Shown here piece after piece: positions 1 to 12,878 of a stretch of DNA of 64,000 bases (position 1 is its first letter; every line of letters begins with the position of its first letter). Source of the stretch: Endocalyx cinctus. Its lineage: Eukaryota; Ascomycota; Sordariomycetes; Amphisphaeriales; Apiosporaceae. The position numbers and the translations under genes were made by a program. The stretch is from positions 4,614,441 through 4,678,440 of the forward strand of contig BCKC01000001.1 of NCBI GenBank assembly GCA_001600455.1, read 5' to 3'. A model generated the notes under the pieces. It saw only the letters and a program-made list of their open reading frames with translations, was not told the DNA's origin and did not search any database.

Positions 1-325
1 AGACAGCTTGTATTTTCTCTACGCCAATACCTAATACATAGGTAACTTACTTATATAGTACCTATACAGCTGAGTTATTCTCCAGAGTCTACAGTAATAG
101 GCCAGTCTACGAAACATGGCATTAATAATCTGTCTAACCAACCACATAATATTTATAGTATATATGTAATGTATTATAGGATATCAAATGGATGTAAGTC
201 TCCATTGAATACATCTTCCGAATATTTAGGTAATCACGAGGTTACCGGCGGTATCGTCATCCTCTTCGACGCGGTTATCGGGCACAGTTGTATATTGCCA
301 AGGTTCAGCGTGAGAAGAGAGGGAG

Positions 326-351
326 AAAAAAAAAAAAAAAAAAAAAAAAAA
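326..351. repeat. A26 homopolymer
   Basis: Run of 26 A on the + strand; a short 64-codon frame across it is not a gene. Confidence 0.9.
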
Positions 352-561
352 GAAACGCATTGAACAGTTTAAAGCTTGAAATTTAAAGGCTTATAGTTTT
401 AAGTTATATCAAAATCACCAGGCGAACCATCCCACGCAAATTATCATTAATAGTACTTGTAGTCTTTAACTCAAAGACCTCTTAGTTAATCCATGTTATC
501 ATTTTACTCTCGAGACCAAATTCAGTCAGCGAATTAGTACATACTTCATACTTCTTATATA

Positions 562-592
562 CCCTAGGTACCTAGGCTGCCTAGGTAGGTAT
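562..592. repeat. Cluster of CCTAGGTA-type palindromic motifs
   Basis: Three overlapping CCTAGG cores occur within 31 bp, joined by GTA and CTG. The same core recurs in many intergenic stretches of this window (for example 21405, 31970, 41439, 42451, 43716, 52125 and 53600). It is seen directly in the sequence; its role is unknown. Confidence 0.6.
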
Positions 593-1257
593 ATACATAT
601 ATATATGGATATAAATGTACTTAGGTGTATTAATATACGTACGATATCAAGTATTGCATCCATGAAGGTTAGTAGGTATATTAGGGGCATTTCCACGTAC
701 GTAAGTATACTGCATACATCCCCGTGGATATGCTTACGGCTATCGGGTTCCGCTATCAAGGAATGAAGCGGCTGAAGAATTGATCTAGAAATGAATCCGA
801 TTGCCGGTGCCTGACTTAAAGTCTAGGGTCCATAATGGGGAAATAGAGGAATTGAAAGGGAATTCTGACAAAACCTGGTTAACCATTGGCTTACCGAGTA
901 TTAGAACGAATGGCGTGATCGGTACGAATGACAGGTGTAGTAGAACTAACCTACTGTAAAACACCTATGGCGGGGCAAAAATCACCCCTGTAGCTGCTCA
1001 GCTATGCCGGATACGCTGAAAATTCGGGATTTCGAAATGTTTAGTCCCGCTTTCGCCATTTTTCTATTACCAGATGTCGTGCTATTCTCGACACATTGTG
1101 CTTTTTTTTTCGAACTATAACCTTACATGGATGATGGATGGAGGAGGGTCTTGAAGTAAAAAGAAAATGAAAATTTAGACGGGGAAAAAAAAAAGAAAAA
1201 AAAGTTTATATTTCTAAGCAGAATTGTTGTGTAGGCTTAAAAACCTACTTCTTCAAC

Positions 1258-4200
1258 ATGTCATTCCTCTTTGGAAAGACGGATGCTTCTGTTGCTACTG
1301 CTGCTTCATCATCCTCCAAATTAGGTCTTGATATGTCGTCGAGTCAAGATATTCAGATTCGGACGCCTGAAGAGGCTGGTATGTATATTTGATTCAAATT
1401 TATCTCGCAACTTTCCATTTTACTTACCCCGCCATACGCAATCCGTCCATCCGTCCATCCATCCCTTCCCTCTACAGCTATACATGATGTGATATGATCT
1501 GACGATGAGTTACTCTCTGCTACCTATTCTTTCTTGAATTTGATCCAATCTTGTCCAAAGAACAATAACATAGTTCCCCATTCACTATCATTTACTATCG
1601 TAACACTAGCTAACCATATTGGACCAATTACATCGTAGTTGCGAGAATCGCATACCTCGCCAGCGATGTTGTTGTATCAGTCCAACCTTCGCAGGGGCAG
1701 GATTCGGCCTTTTCCTCACACCTCAAAAGATATGCGAATAGAAACGACCAGGGAATCGTAGCAAAAGTTGACGGCGCAGTTCCTGAGGTTGGTACACCCT
1801 ATTTTCTGTAAGCGATTGGAACCAGCCCAACTAATTGGAAACCTAGGTACAATCCGTAAGACACAACAACGACCCCTTACTTTCTGTATTTGCGCCAATT
1901 CGCTCTGGTCGCCTTACGTCTGTAACGACACCTTCGACGATACTCCTCTCGTCTATTTCCCACCTATACAAGCTTGCCAATTATCCCGTTGTCATCCACG
2001 TCTCGCTACAGCCAGCTCAGTTTCCAGACTACTCGGCAATAACCGCCATCAGGAACTCGGGATGGACATTCCTAAATTCTGAGTCTCTGCAGGAGGCCCA
2101 AGACATGGCCGTCACTGCTCATGCCCTGGCTATCCGTTCAGGAAAGGGTGTGATTCACTTCTTTGACCCAGGCGCATGCTCCCACGACAAGCCCATTACC
2201 CCGGAGAATGCGGAGGTAGTGCGTGAGATATTAAATATCGACGATGTTCGTCGGTTTCAAGCCAGTTCTGTTTCGGCAAGTTCGGGCATCTACGCTGATG
2301 ATGGAAGGACAGCCGTAGCTTCTGAGAGAACGGAAGTGCCGTCAGGATCAAGCACGACTAACCTGGCAGATTCGACGGTCCTCGGCGCCGTTTCGAAAGC
2401 TGCTTCGTCTGAAGGATCTGCACAGTCGACCAAGGAGAGTGGCTCTAGCGCAGCTCCCAGCGCATCGTCCGCCACAACCATTGAGGCCTCGGCGCCGCTC
2501 CTCACGTCGGAGGATATTTACAAATATATTACTTCAATTTGGGAACAGTTGAAGCAATCCACAGGCCGCGAATACAGTGCCTTTGAATGGTCCGGTCCGT
2601 CGACAGCAGACAAGGCCATTTTTGTGTTCGGTTCGGACGCCGGCCTTTTTGCGGAAGCGTTGGATGCCGCTAAGCCTACCGACATATACGCCAAGGCTGG
2701 GATGATCACGGCACGACTATACAGGCCGTGGCTAGGCGCCAAGCTCCTTGAAGCCATCCCGAAATCTGTGAAGCGCATTGCGGTTCTGGAGCAGATCTCA
2801 AGGAAGACAACGAAGTGGGGTCCCATGTTGATTGATATTTTAACATCCATCAAAAGCGGGCCTGGTGGCGGCGTCGAGACCATCGTTGGTTACCAACTAG
2901 GTTATATTGCCCCCGACACTGTCCAGCAAGCCCTGCGTGGCATATTCCAAAACCTGACTCTTGAAAAGCCCCTTCAGAATTTGGAAATCGGTAAAACCGA
3001 GGCTCCTAAGGAAACGAGCGTCTACGGGTTAGAACAGCCGAAACTGGAAACCGCTTATACCAAGATTCTTGACCAATTATTTGGCAAGCGAGTTTATGTA
3101 GCGAATGCTCTCGACTCGAAAGATGCTGGCATTTCATCCACGATAGCAGCAAGCCCCGAGTTCGGATTTGGATCTCTACTAGCGCGCAAGGAACACCGCC
3201 AGAGATTTGTTAAGGAGGTAAAAGAAGCGGCGAGCACCGGCTCCTTTGTCACGGAATCGCCTGTAAACTGGTTGGCGAAATGGGCGGCCAGCGCTGAAGA
3301 TGCCGCATCCGCGGGAGAGCTTGCGGATGATGTGATTGCGCGCCTCGAGACGGACGGATCTTCCGCCTCTAAGGAGTTGCTATCGAAAAAAGGTCTGTTC
3401 CGAAAAGAGTCTCTATGGCTTGTTGGATCGGATGCTTGGGCCTACGACCTCGGTAACTCCGGTGTGCACCATGTGCTAGCCTCTGGTGAAAATGTCAATA
3501 TGCTCATTATCGACTCCACGCCATATTCAGAAAGGGCCGCAGCTGATGCCGAAAGACGGAAGAAGGATATCGGTCTATACGCGATGAACTTCGGTAACGC
3601 GTACGTCGCGTCTACTGCTGTCTACAGTTCTTATACCCAAGTCCTCCAGGCTATGCTCGAGGCTGATAAATTCAACGGCCCGTCGGTTGTTTTAGCTTAC
3701 CTGCCATATTTTGGAGAGCACGATTCCCCCTTGACTGTTCTACAAGAAACAAAGAAGGCCGTGGACGTGGGCTACTGGCCGCTCTACAGGTGGAACCCCG
3801 AAAACGAGAACAAGGGCGAACCTAACTTCTCGCTCGACTCAGAACGTGTTAAGAAAGAGCTCAAAGATTTCCTAGCAAGGGATAATCAGCTCACGCAGCT
3901 GATGAAGCGAGAGCCAACTTTTGCTGCCAGTCTAGCGCAAGACTTTGGTACCGAAGTTCGAGCTCAGCAGAAACGGAAAGCAAAGGATGCCTACAATCAG
4001 CTGTTGGAAGGCCTATTCGGCGCTCCACTTACGGTATTGTTCGCATCTGATAATGGAAATGCACAGTCCCTCGCCAAGCGACTCGGTACGAGAGGCCGGG
4101 CTAGAGGCTTGAAAACTACCGTCATGGCAATGGAAGATTACCCGGTCGAGGATCTGCCTATAGAAGAAAATATCGTGTTGATCACATCAACTGCCGGTCA

Positions 4201-6355
4201 GGGTGAATTTCCGCAGAACGGAAAGCCCTTTTGGGACGCTATCAAGGACAGCACCGACCTTGATCTAGCATCTGTCAACTACTCCGTCTTCGGCCTTGGT
4301 GATAAGCATTACTGGCCCCGCAAGGAAGATAAAGTATACTACAACAAGCCCGCCAAAGACCTTGACAGGCTCCTTTCCACTTTTGGCGGTAAGAGGCTGT
4401 CAGAAGTCGGTCTCGGCGATGACCAGGATCCAGATGGTTATCAGACTGGCTATTCTGAGTGGGAGCCTAAGATTTGGCAAGCCCTTGGCGTCGCAAACGT
4501 AGAAGGACTTCCCGAAGAACCACCACCGATCACCAATGAAGATATCAAGCTGGCTTCAAACTACCTCCGGGGTACTATCTCGGAAGGTCTACAGGACACT
4601 AGCACCGGTGCAATTTCTGCATCAGACCAGCAGCTCACCAAATTCCACGGCACATATATGCAGGATGATCGGGATGTGCGAGATGAACGAAAGGCTCAAG
4701 GCTTGGAACCCGCGTACTCCTTCATGATCCGCTGTAGATTGCCCGGAGGTGTTTCCACACCTAAGCAATGGATTCAGATGGACGACATCAGCACGAGCCT
4801 GGGCAATGAGACAATGAAACTCACTACCAGACAAACTTTCCAATTCCATGGAGTTGTTAAGGGCAAGCTTAAGCCAGCTATGCAAGCCATCAACAGGGCT
4901 CTCATGACTACACTTGCCGCCTGTGGTGATGTTAACAGAAACGTCATGTGCAGTTCTTTACCCACTCAATCTCAGTATCACAAAGAAGTTTGGGCTTGTT
5001 CGAAAATTATCAGCGACCACCTTTTACCCACCACCTCCGCCTATCACGAGATCTGGCTTACAGACGACGATAACAAGAAGACACAGGTTGCCGGTGACGC
5101 GGTTCAAGACTTTGAGCCTATGTACGGCCCGACCTATCTGCCCCGAAAGTTCAAGATCACAATCGCCATCCCTCCTCACAACGACACTGATGTTTACGCC
5201 CATGATATTGGCTTGATCGCCATCAAAGGCGACGATGATCATCTTGTTGGCTTTAACCTCCTTGCTGGTGGTGGTATGGGAGCGACGCATAATAACAAGA
5301 AGACATATCCCCAGACAGGCCGTATGTTGGGATTTGTCAAGACCGAGGACGTTCATATCGCTTGCGAGAAAGTCATGCTCGTGCAGAGAGACCACGGTGA
5401 CCGCAAGAACAGAAAACACGCTCGACTAAAGTATACCATTGACGACATGGGGGTTGACGTGTTCCGCAAGAAGGTAGAGGAGATTTGGGGAAAGAGCTTT
5501 GAACCAGAGCGTCCTTTCCACTTCAAGAGCAACGTCGATACGTTCGGATGGCAGAAGGATGAGACTGGACTGAACCACTTCACCTTCTTCATCGAAAACG
5601 GGCGTATCGAAGATACCGCCGAGTTTCAGATGAAGACGGGTCTTCGCGAAGTTGCGAAGGTGCACAAGGGAGAATTCCGATTAACTGGCAACCAGCACTT
5701 GATATTGAGTAATGTGACAGACGAAGATCTACCGGAGATGAAAGAGCTTCTGAAGAAGTGGAAGCTTGACAACGTCCAGTTCTCTGGTATGCGCCTAAGC
5801 TCCTCTGCCTGTGTTGCCTTCCCGACCTGCGGTTTGGCCATGGCAGAGAGTGAACGATACTTGCCGGTGCTCATCTCTAAGCTTGAAGCGTGTCTCGAGG
5901 AGAATGGTCTCCGTCAGGAGTCTATCGTGATGCGCATGACTGGTTGTCCTAACGGCTGCGCTCGTCCATGGCTAGCCGAGGTAGCCTTCGTCGGAAAGGC
6001 CTACGGCGCTTACAACATGTATCTCGGCGGTGGTTACCACGGCCAACGGTTAAACAAGCTGTACCGATCCAGCATCAAGGAAGACGAGATATTGGCCATC
6101 ATGAAGCCATTGCTCAAGCGGTACGCCCTCGAACGCGAGGAAGGGGAGAAATTTGGTGACTTCTGTATCCGCTCAGGCGTCATCGTTGCTACTAGGGATG
6201 GAACGGACTTCCATGATAGCGTAAGTTTTTTTTTTGTTCTTTTATTTGTTTTTCTTCTTCCCTCCCATTCGATATTTATAATTTGGGGATACTTATTAAC
6301 TATTTCCCCCCCCTCCCTTCTACAGGTCGCCGAAGAAGAGTCCGATGAGGAATAA
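1258..6355 (+). CDS. MET5: Sulfite reductase (NADPH) hemoprotein beta subunit, MET5/ECM17 type
   Basis: Reduces sulfite to sulfide with six electrons in cytosolic sulfate assimilation, using siroheme and a [4Fe-4S] cluster; the flavoprotein partner (MET10 type) is not in this window. I infer four exons: 1258-1378, 1639-1787, 1847-6220 and 6326-6355, giving 1557 residues, a little longer than yeast Met5 (1442). Frame and splice signals place the ATG at 1258; the open frame from 2105 alone would lose about 176 conserved N-terminal residues. Domains in order are a pyruvate-ferredoxin-oxidoreductase-like N-terminal half, a flavodoxin domain around 815-970 (TSTAGQGEFPQNG and GLGDDQD motifs), then two ferredoxin-like half-domains and siroheme domains. 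The cluster/siroheme ligands are visible as C1412-x5-C1418 and C1457-x3-C1461 (TGCPNGC). Intron 2 uses a weak GTTGGT donor. The last intron (6221-6325) is 105 nt and stop-free in frame. Confidence 0.95.
6221..6325 (+). other. Final intron of the sulfite reductase gene, in frame and free of stops
   Basis: It starts with GTAAGT exactly after a complete codon, ends TACAG, and is 105 nt (35 codons) with no stop in the coding frame. Splicing gives a short acidic tail after FHDS that matches the length of the family C-terminus. Retention would insert a very hydrophobic 35-residue segment rich in F, L and V before the same acidic tail. I treat it as an intron because of its pyrimidine-rich composition and good splice sites. 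Confidence 0.8.
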
Positions 6356-8599
6356 GCAAAAACCTGTCATCGAATGAGGATTTTAGGAACTGCATCTATG
6401 AAATGGCGTTAAGTGTGGCGTCAGATCATTATACATATGAGAGCATATTTATCTTATCGGTCTCTTTTTAGGATATTCATTAAAACTGGGTAAAAACAGT
6501 AAAAAAGAAAAAGAAAAAAAAGAGAAAAGTAATTCATATATTATCAAACTTCCCATTTGACGTAAATCGTGAACTTAATTCTAAGACGATTAGTATATAC
6601 TCTAGCTGAAGCTGTTAAAGAGCTTTCACTTCTAACATGATCAGCTGCCTGTTAATGGGCTAATCCCTATCCTCCTTATGAATTGTCTTATTGTTTGCTA
6701 CTCTGTTTGAGTTGCCATATAATGAAAGATAAGTCCCAAGGCAAATTCAACTTAGACACTAATAGGATTCAGATAGTAACTAATGAATAGATTATGGAAA
6801 TATGAAATTACGTCGTACTAACAAGAATACTCAAAAAGCTCCAATAGTTTACTTACTTCGTTCTTTTCGTGTTGCTTGTACGGTTGTTCTCATGTACCTA
6901 ATGCTCTAGACTGTCTTAGAAGCTCAAGTCTTAAGAACCGAATTTTGATGCCGGCCTTTGCCTGGTATTTGGACTGAGAGTCACCGGTCAAATGAACTAA
7001 AACCCGCCTTTGGCATGTCCTCTCCGTACATTATTATCAAGGATAAGATCGACGTTGAGATGAGATTGAAAAGTTCAGCATTTCCGGATGATGGGATCTA
7101 ACGACACGATCAAGCTGCCGTTCTAGAAAAAAGCAACGGCGCTGATAAACAAATCGCTAAGCAAATATATGATGAACCTATGGAATCATTTCAATAAAAA
7201 GGCACCGAAATCGTTATCGACGTCGGTCTTTTACTTTTTTTTCCTATTTCTTTAAGCCACAACTCCTCCCCCCATGTAGATAGAAACAATACATGCTCGT
7301 AAAGGCGGCGGCCTGACAGTAATCGAGCGGTGATAAGCGTGGCGTTTTTTTCTGTCTTGATAGCAGTAAGCAGGAATATTCCACTCCCGGCTACTATTGT
7401 ATCGCTACTGGCTGTAGCTACGAGGTCCAGATGTCCAAAAAAAAAAAAACAATGGTAATTTAGGCCGGCACCTGCAAGTTTCGGATAGGAAGTTTTCTAC
7501 ATCGCATACCTGGGCATGTGGAGAGAGAGAAAAAGGACGATAAACGGATCTTCCTATTTCCTGTGCGCTGCCTTTTCGAAGCTTTTCAGCCAAGAAGGAT
7601 GGGAGAGGATCAATAGTTTATGTTACGTAGTATGAAGATGCTACATGTCAGATGCGGCGTCGTAATGATTCAGTCGGCCATCGCATCCCGTAAGGAAACG
7701 TAAACTTGATGGTGGCTCAACGTTTTAGTATACGGGGTATGAGCTTTCTCTTGGATAGTGTAAATTCGTGCATCCGAGTTGTCAGCACTATCGTCCTTTC
7801 TCTCCATTTTGTCTACTTCATTTCCGCGTTTTCGGTTATCAGTAGCCTATAAGCTCCACAAGGGCACGGCTAAGCTTTATTTGAAGTATAGAAGCGTTGT
7901 CTATTTAGGGAAGCATATTTCAGTTCCACTAGGAAAACCGAGTTCTAGGTCGGATTTAGGATGAAGAAGTCCTACGGTTACGTACTTGACGATATCTACC
8001 ACTAAAGAAATCCACTAGGTATATCAACTTACAAATATAGGGTTTGAGTTTCTCCGTATATGGTCAATCTAATATGAATCTGGGGATATGTTCAGTTAGA
8101 TGACAGACGACAAAATATATGGTTGAGCTTATATTTGGTCCCTGCTTTTCTTGGGCTCCATTCATGGATATATGTCCATACGACACGACCTGACGACGTC
8201 TACCGCAGTATGCAGGCGGCGTGAAGATAGGTTGACTTATATAATCAGAATATAGTGTACTGTACCATACGTAAATTTAGAGTATACTGTTAACTTAGTT
8301 CGGAAGGTACCTAAAACCGATTTGCAACCCTAACATTAGTGCCTACCGCCCGCACCTGCATGTAGCGTCCGATCCATACTAACGTAGGTACAGTAAAAAG
8401 AAGGGTATCGTGAACATCGCTATCTCAATCGATCTTGAATGCATGTCTCTCCGTTCCTTAGTATGTTTTTTTATTCTGAGACAGGGTAAACTAAATATAT
8501 ACTAAGAAGACGAGTTCCCACATAACCACATATCGGAGTTAAATTTAAAGACAAGACCTAGACAATGCTCCGCAGTTGGTTATCTTACCCATGGTTATG

Positions 8600-8621
8600 T
8601 TTTTTTTTTTTTTTTTTTTTT
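8600..8621. repeat. T22 homopolymer
   Basis: Uninterrupted run of 22 T in intergenic DNA; one of about ten A/T homopolymers of 17 bp or more in this window. Confidence 0.9.
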
Positions 8622-10196
8622 GTGTAAATGGCGACAGCAGTACACCCATGACAGAAATCGTTACTAGGCAAACCCCTATCCAAAAAGTCTCCACGGCTAG
8701 GACATCTCGGTCAAAAGTTTCTAGAAGGAAAAATAGAAGAGAGTCTAGGTAGCAAAGAGCTCTTTTCTCCTTCTTTCTTTGAGAGGCCTATAATACCGCC
8801 TAGTAAGCAGCTGTAGCGAATGGTCTGATGGACGAATAGGACAAGGATACGGTAGCTGCTGTGGCGTATTATTTTGAGTTGAGTACCACGCATTCTAAGC
8901 TACACACTACAAAATACCATGTATGTTTGTAGGGTAATGTGAAAAGCTGATGGTGATATTGCTGCTTATACCGTACCGGTGTTACGATACTGCTATGCCG
9001 GTAGAGTCGACAGCCCGGGTCACGAGTAGCTTGCCTGACACGAAATGCCACCTTCTGAAAACACCTACAAAACCAGAGTAATGAAGCATAGGAAGAAAGG
9101 TATCGTCGGCCGCAACCTTCGTTTTTCGATAAGATAAAAACAGAAAGGAAAGAAGTCGATCTACAAGGTGTAGGTAGCAATTAGCGTAGTCGGCAACAGT
9201 AAGGATTTATTTAATGGTTGACGGTATTCTGTTCTATTCTAAACTCCGGAATAGATGCGAGAGATAGCTAGTAACTAGATCACATGTTTATACATTCAAA
9301 AACTGAAATACTGTAGTATAGTTAGAAATTTCGCAGTTGAATGTTGTGCGTGGTACGAGTACACAGGGATTTAAATGGAAAAGTTGTAGATTGACTACTC
9401 AGCTACTGTAGTGTACGCCCAGGATATGACATGATATCAAAAGCTTAGCTTTTCTATCTAAAGCTCACCTCACCTTGGCCATTCTTTTTCGCCTTTCTCT
9501 CCGTCCTTACCTCTTTCTCTCAGCCTTAAGCCTCAAAATATACACCCTGTCAATTCAATTCCAAGGCTCATCCTAGCACTAGGAAGATAGGATAAATAAT
9601 AGTAATTTAAAGTGGAGCGGTGCCTCGAAGCCATGTGGTTTTGGTGTGTTACTGCTGATGTACGACGGATAAAACCACCCGGACGGGGGATATTATTAGG
9701 TAGAAAAAGTAATGAGATCCCTGTCAGAGATCAAAGATACCCTTGTTAAACATCAAAGCCAAAGAAAAGAAAAATCAAAGTGTAGCCAATCATCGTCAAC
9801 TACCACCTGAATTTTTAAGTCCTTTGACTTGTTGAAGAAATACACAAATATATACACCACCAAAAGAAAAAGGCCAGACCAGAATCATAGCCTAGCATAG
9901 CGTAGTGTATATACACGATCTTCACTTGTGGCTTAGTTCATATCCACAGTTTATCCTAGTTCAACACCCCAAAGATAGGTCAATATCAGTCGATGCGGCG
10001 TTCTTGTCGATAGTAAGTAAGTATAGTATAGCGTACGCTTATCGGCAAGCTCGGAGTACTGTATCCTCCTCGAGAGAAGCGGTAGCGATACTATACCCAT
10101 GAACATCTTTTCAAAAACCCCCTGCTCATCGATCTCCAGTCGGGTGATAATGTGGACTACCGTATATAGGACGAGGAAGTAAGTCAGTCAAACAGA

Positions 10197-10204
10197 TATA
10201 TAAA
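10197..10204 (+). promoter_or_regulatory. TATA-like box of the secreted-protein gene
   Basis: TATATAAA lies about 265 bp before the ATG at 10465. Further down there is a CCAAT box (10263-10267), a second A/T element TTATAATAAA (10276-10285) and a pyrimidine-rich stretch of about 130 bp that ends just before the start codon. This arrangement is common in strongly expressed ascomycete genes. The true transcription start is not known. Confidence 0.45.
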
Positions 10205-10464
10205 CATCACGAAGCCCCGAGGAGAGTGATGATCTTTATTCCGAATCATCAGCAGCACTACGCCAATCAGCTCGATTATAATAAACATCCCCTCCCGCCA
10301 CCTTTCGAGGATCTCGTCTACCTAGTCTTGCCTTCTTCAAGCTAATCACCACATCTCAAGACTTCTTTCATTTCTTCCTCTTTCTAATTTTTAATATTAC
10401 CTACCCTTTTAACCATTTCCATTTACCTCTCGATTCTTTCATACCGAACTATTTTTTTTTAAAA

Positions 10465-10965
10465 ATGCAGTTCACTACTCTCTTCCTTACTGCCCTCGGC
10501 AGCATCTCGGCCGTTACGGCCGCCCCCGTCTCCGAGGATTCCTCATCCACGCTCGAAGCCCGCGGCCAATGCCCTACCTTCTACCCGCAGGAGCCGCACT
10601 TCGTCGCCGTGACGAACAAGGCGGTCGGCCTCGAGCAGACGGCGCACGCGACTTTTAACATGAGCAACGCGCTCGACTACAACCCGACCGGCCCCTGCAC
10701 CCTGCTGGCCAAGATCCCGGCCGGGTACAGCAAGCTGATCCAGGGCGGATGGCCCTGGATCAGCGTTTACCACGACGACGTCCTGGTCGGCGAGTTCCGT
10801 CACTCGGACACGGTCTCGACCAACCAGGTCGTCGCTACCGTCGAATGCGCCGCCGAGCTCAAGTTCGACTTCAAGATCGACGAGCAGGCCCACTACGGTA
10901 ACCTCGCCTTCACCAACACTAAGGCCGCCGGTCTCTTCCTCCAGATCGGCTCTTGCGGCGTGTAA
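10465..10965 (+). CDS. Small secreted protein, possibly related to the But2 C-terminal domain family
   Basis: A single-exon ORF of 166 residues. The N-terminus is a clear signal peptide (MQF, hydrophobic core, cleavage likely after AVTA at about residue 20), followed by a short Ser-rich stretch ending LEAR, which looks like a Kex2-type propeptide end. The mature part has four cysteines (GQC, GPC, VEC, GSC) that could form two disulfides, with alternating hydrophobic residues suggesting a beta fold. The spacing of the GPC-leucine-rich, W and terminal C elements resembles fungal But2 C-terminal domain proteins, but I cannot confirm this. The frame is much richer in G and C at third positions than the flanks, as in highly expressed fungal genes. 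A 116-codon antisense frame (10543-10893) is a by-product of this bias. It could be a cell-wall or effector-like protein; no enzymatic motif is visible. Confidence 0.85.
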   Translation: MQFTTLFLTALGSISAVTAAPVSEDSSSTLEARGQCPTFYPQEPHFVAVTNKAVGLEQTAHATFNMSNALDYNPTGPCTLLAKIPAGYSKLIQGGWPWISVYHDDVLVGEFRHSDTVSTNQVVATVECAAELKFDFKIDEQAHYGNLAFTNTKAAGLFLQIGSCGV

Positions 10966-11820
10966 GCGCTTCGTTCTTTACGATCTGAGGAGTCAACCGT
11001 CATAACACAAACTTTTTTTTTCCCCCCTTCTTCAATTGTATATATTTTATTTGGTCCTTTTTGTTTAAAGGATGTGGAAGATCTTCATCGTACAAATCAC
11101 GAAACCGATACACTGTTTATAAAGCGGCTACTAGAGGGACGGACGGATAGGTGCATGGGATGGATATATACGGGAGAGAGTGATGGGCATCTTATTTTTC
11201 TTATACCTTTTCTTAAACCTTTGGCGGGTTTATCTTCTTTCAACTACCTTGACCCCGAGACGGTCTCTCTCTCTCTCTCTCAAAATCCACGTCAAGGGTT
11301 TTCAACTTGGAGGACGCGAAGCATTTTTCAACGGCGTTTACGGGATGGAATAAATACGGCATTGATTTTTTTTTTTTTATCTCATCAACGAGTTCTTACT
11401 CTCATTTAAATACCCCCCCTATTGGTCCTTTTTTTATCCACTTACATCTCTATCCTCACCTATATAGTTATTACAGGTCATAGTAATGCTAAATATAAAG
11501 ACACATAATTCCCGCCATATCAAAACGTTTCTATTCGAATGTTTTACATGTGAACAATCTTATCATGAGCGCTGAACTAATCGCCACCATCGACTCTGAG
11601 CATGTACCTATGTTTTTCGACCCGGGTTTTCCTTGTGCTAATGTTACCCCGGATCTGCGAGGAAGATCGACGGGTGGTATCGCAGATCCGATGATCAATC
11701 GTTGCCAAATCAATCGTTTCATATTTTACATACAGTAATAAATAACCTGCGTTAATTACCGTAGAAGAAAGCTTTTGTGTCCACTTACTATCATTACCTG
11801 AGCACTTTAGGAATAAATGT

Positions 11821-11846
11821 AAAAAAAAAAAAAAAAAAAAAAAAAA
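11821..11846. repeat. A26 homopolymer
   Basis: Run of 26 A on the + strand, about 60 bp before a long CT tract. Confidence 0.9.
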
Positions 11847-11904
11847 CCCTTTTCTATTATTTTTTAACTCACATCATTCTTGTCTTTCCTCCTTCTCTCT
11901 GCTC

Positions 11905-11908
<4 letters not shown>

Positions 11909-11948
<40 letters not shown>
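11909..11948. repeat. (CT)20 microsatellite
   Basis: Twenty uninterrupted CT dinucleotides, likely polymorphic in length between isolates. Confidence 0.9.
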
Positions 11949-11950
<2 letters not shown>

Positions 11951-12878
11951 ATCAATATTACGCAGTCTTATGGAAACAGTAAAATACGTCGAATGTGACA
12001 AATATCGAGATATTTTCGGTAACGCTAAAGATTACTCCGTTAGTGTCTACAATTAGCGCATTCCTGCGTCACGATCCCCCTAACCCCCCTGTAATATACG
12101 CTAAACAAGTCGGTTTATCGGGTACCGAAACAACTGGATCTGTACCAAGCTCTCGGCACATTGCTATTTATATATCATGACAGAAGTTCGAAACATATTT
12201 ATATATAATTATATATACCTACTCCGAGTTTGATTTACCTGATCAGATCATGGCCGATACATATTGTTATCACTATCTACTTAGTCAAGCTCTGAATGAA
12301 GGACTTCTTTTTATTCAAATACTTCACATCCTTCAAGAGGAAAATGTAACCCAGGCTAGGTACCGTCAGGTCAGACGAAGGAGGAAAATATCATTCGTTG
12401 ATTAGCTTATTTCACCTTTTTTTTTTCTCTGTTCTCGCTATAGATCGCTCTGAATTGTTTATGGGGGAATAGAAATAAGAATGTCTGGAGCGTTTGGTTC
12501 TTCTACTCAACTTGGAGCTATTCAGCGCGAATTATTAACGTCATCGTCTCGGACGAGATCAGTAGACAAAAGGAAAGTTTCTAGAATCTAATAATTGTCT
12601 ATTTACTTTTCCGTGTATAATGATTGTAAATCTATCATCTAACTGACTAAGTAGTATATTACCAACCGCTCACTTGTAAATCTTCCTTACATAAATGATC
12701 GTGAGCACGTAAAATTCATTGAGAATCAATGATGTAAACAAAGACTGGTATATGTTTTTTGGAAAACAGTTCGAAATCGGTCGGCGTGGCCGCTGCGACT
12801 GTCAGCGATGAACCAACCCCCTCTATAAGGCACGTAGACGTAGGTAGGGAAACGTAACTTACACAGACGTGAGAATTC

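Larger units (their letters stand above)
1..1257. other. Intergenic region upstream of the sulfite reductase gene
   Basis: I see no supportable gene here. The stretch holds an A26 homopolymer (326-351), a cluster of CCTAGGTA-type motifs (562-592) and A/T-rich sequence. The last few hundred bases presumably contain the promoter of the sulfite reductase gene that starts at 1258. I looked for the ATGRYRYCAT-like site expected for the fungal sulfur regulator (CYS3/MetR) and did not find a clear one. Confidence 0.6.
6356..10464. other. 4.1 kb intergenic region
   Basis: No ORF here looks like a real gene on either strand; the longest frames are 60-103 codons with no recognisable motif. The region contains a T22 tract (8600-8621), several shorter A/T runs and CTAGGTA-type motifs. 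Its right end carries the promoter and CT-rich leader of the secreted-protein gene that starts at 10465. Confidence 0.6.
10966..12878. other. Intergenic region between the secreted-protein and deaminase-like genes
   Basis: The genes are convergent, so this holds both 3' ends. It contains an A26 tract (11821-11846) and a CT20 tract (11909-11948). Short frames overlapping these repeats are not credible genes. No other structure was recognised. Confidence 0.6.

Noticed and set aside
1808..1846. GTAAGC donor at 1808 for intron 2 of the sulfite reductase gene
   Set aside because: It would make a 39-nt intron and leave the phase wrong for exon 3; the GTTGGT donor at 1788 gives 59 nt and the correct phase.
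1768..2082. 104-codon ORF upstream of the main sulfite reductase frame
   Set aside because: It is out of frame with the real exons 2 and 3, which overlap the same DNA and continue the conserved N-terminal domain.
10543..10893. 116-codon minus-strand ORF opposite the secreted-protein gene
   Set aside because: It lies entirely antisense to a better-supported gene with a signal peptide, and it arises from the G/C third-position bias of that gene.
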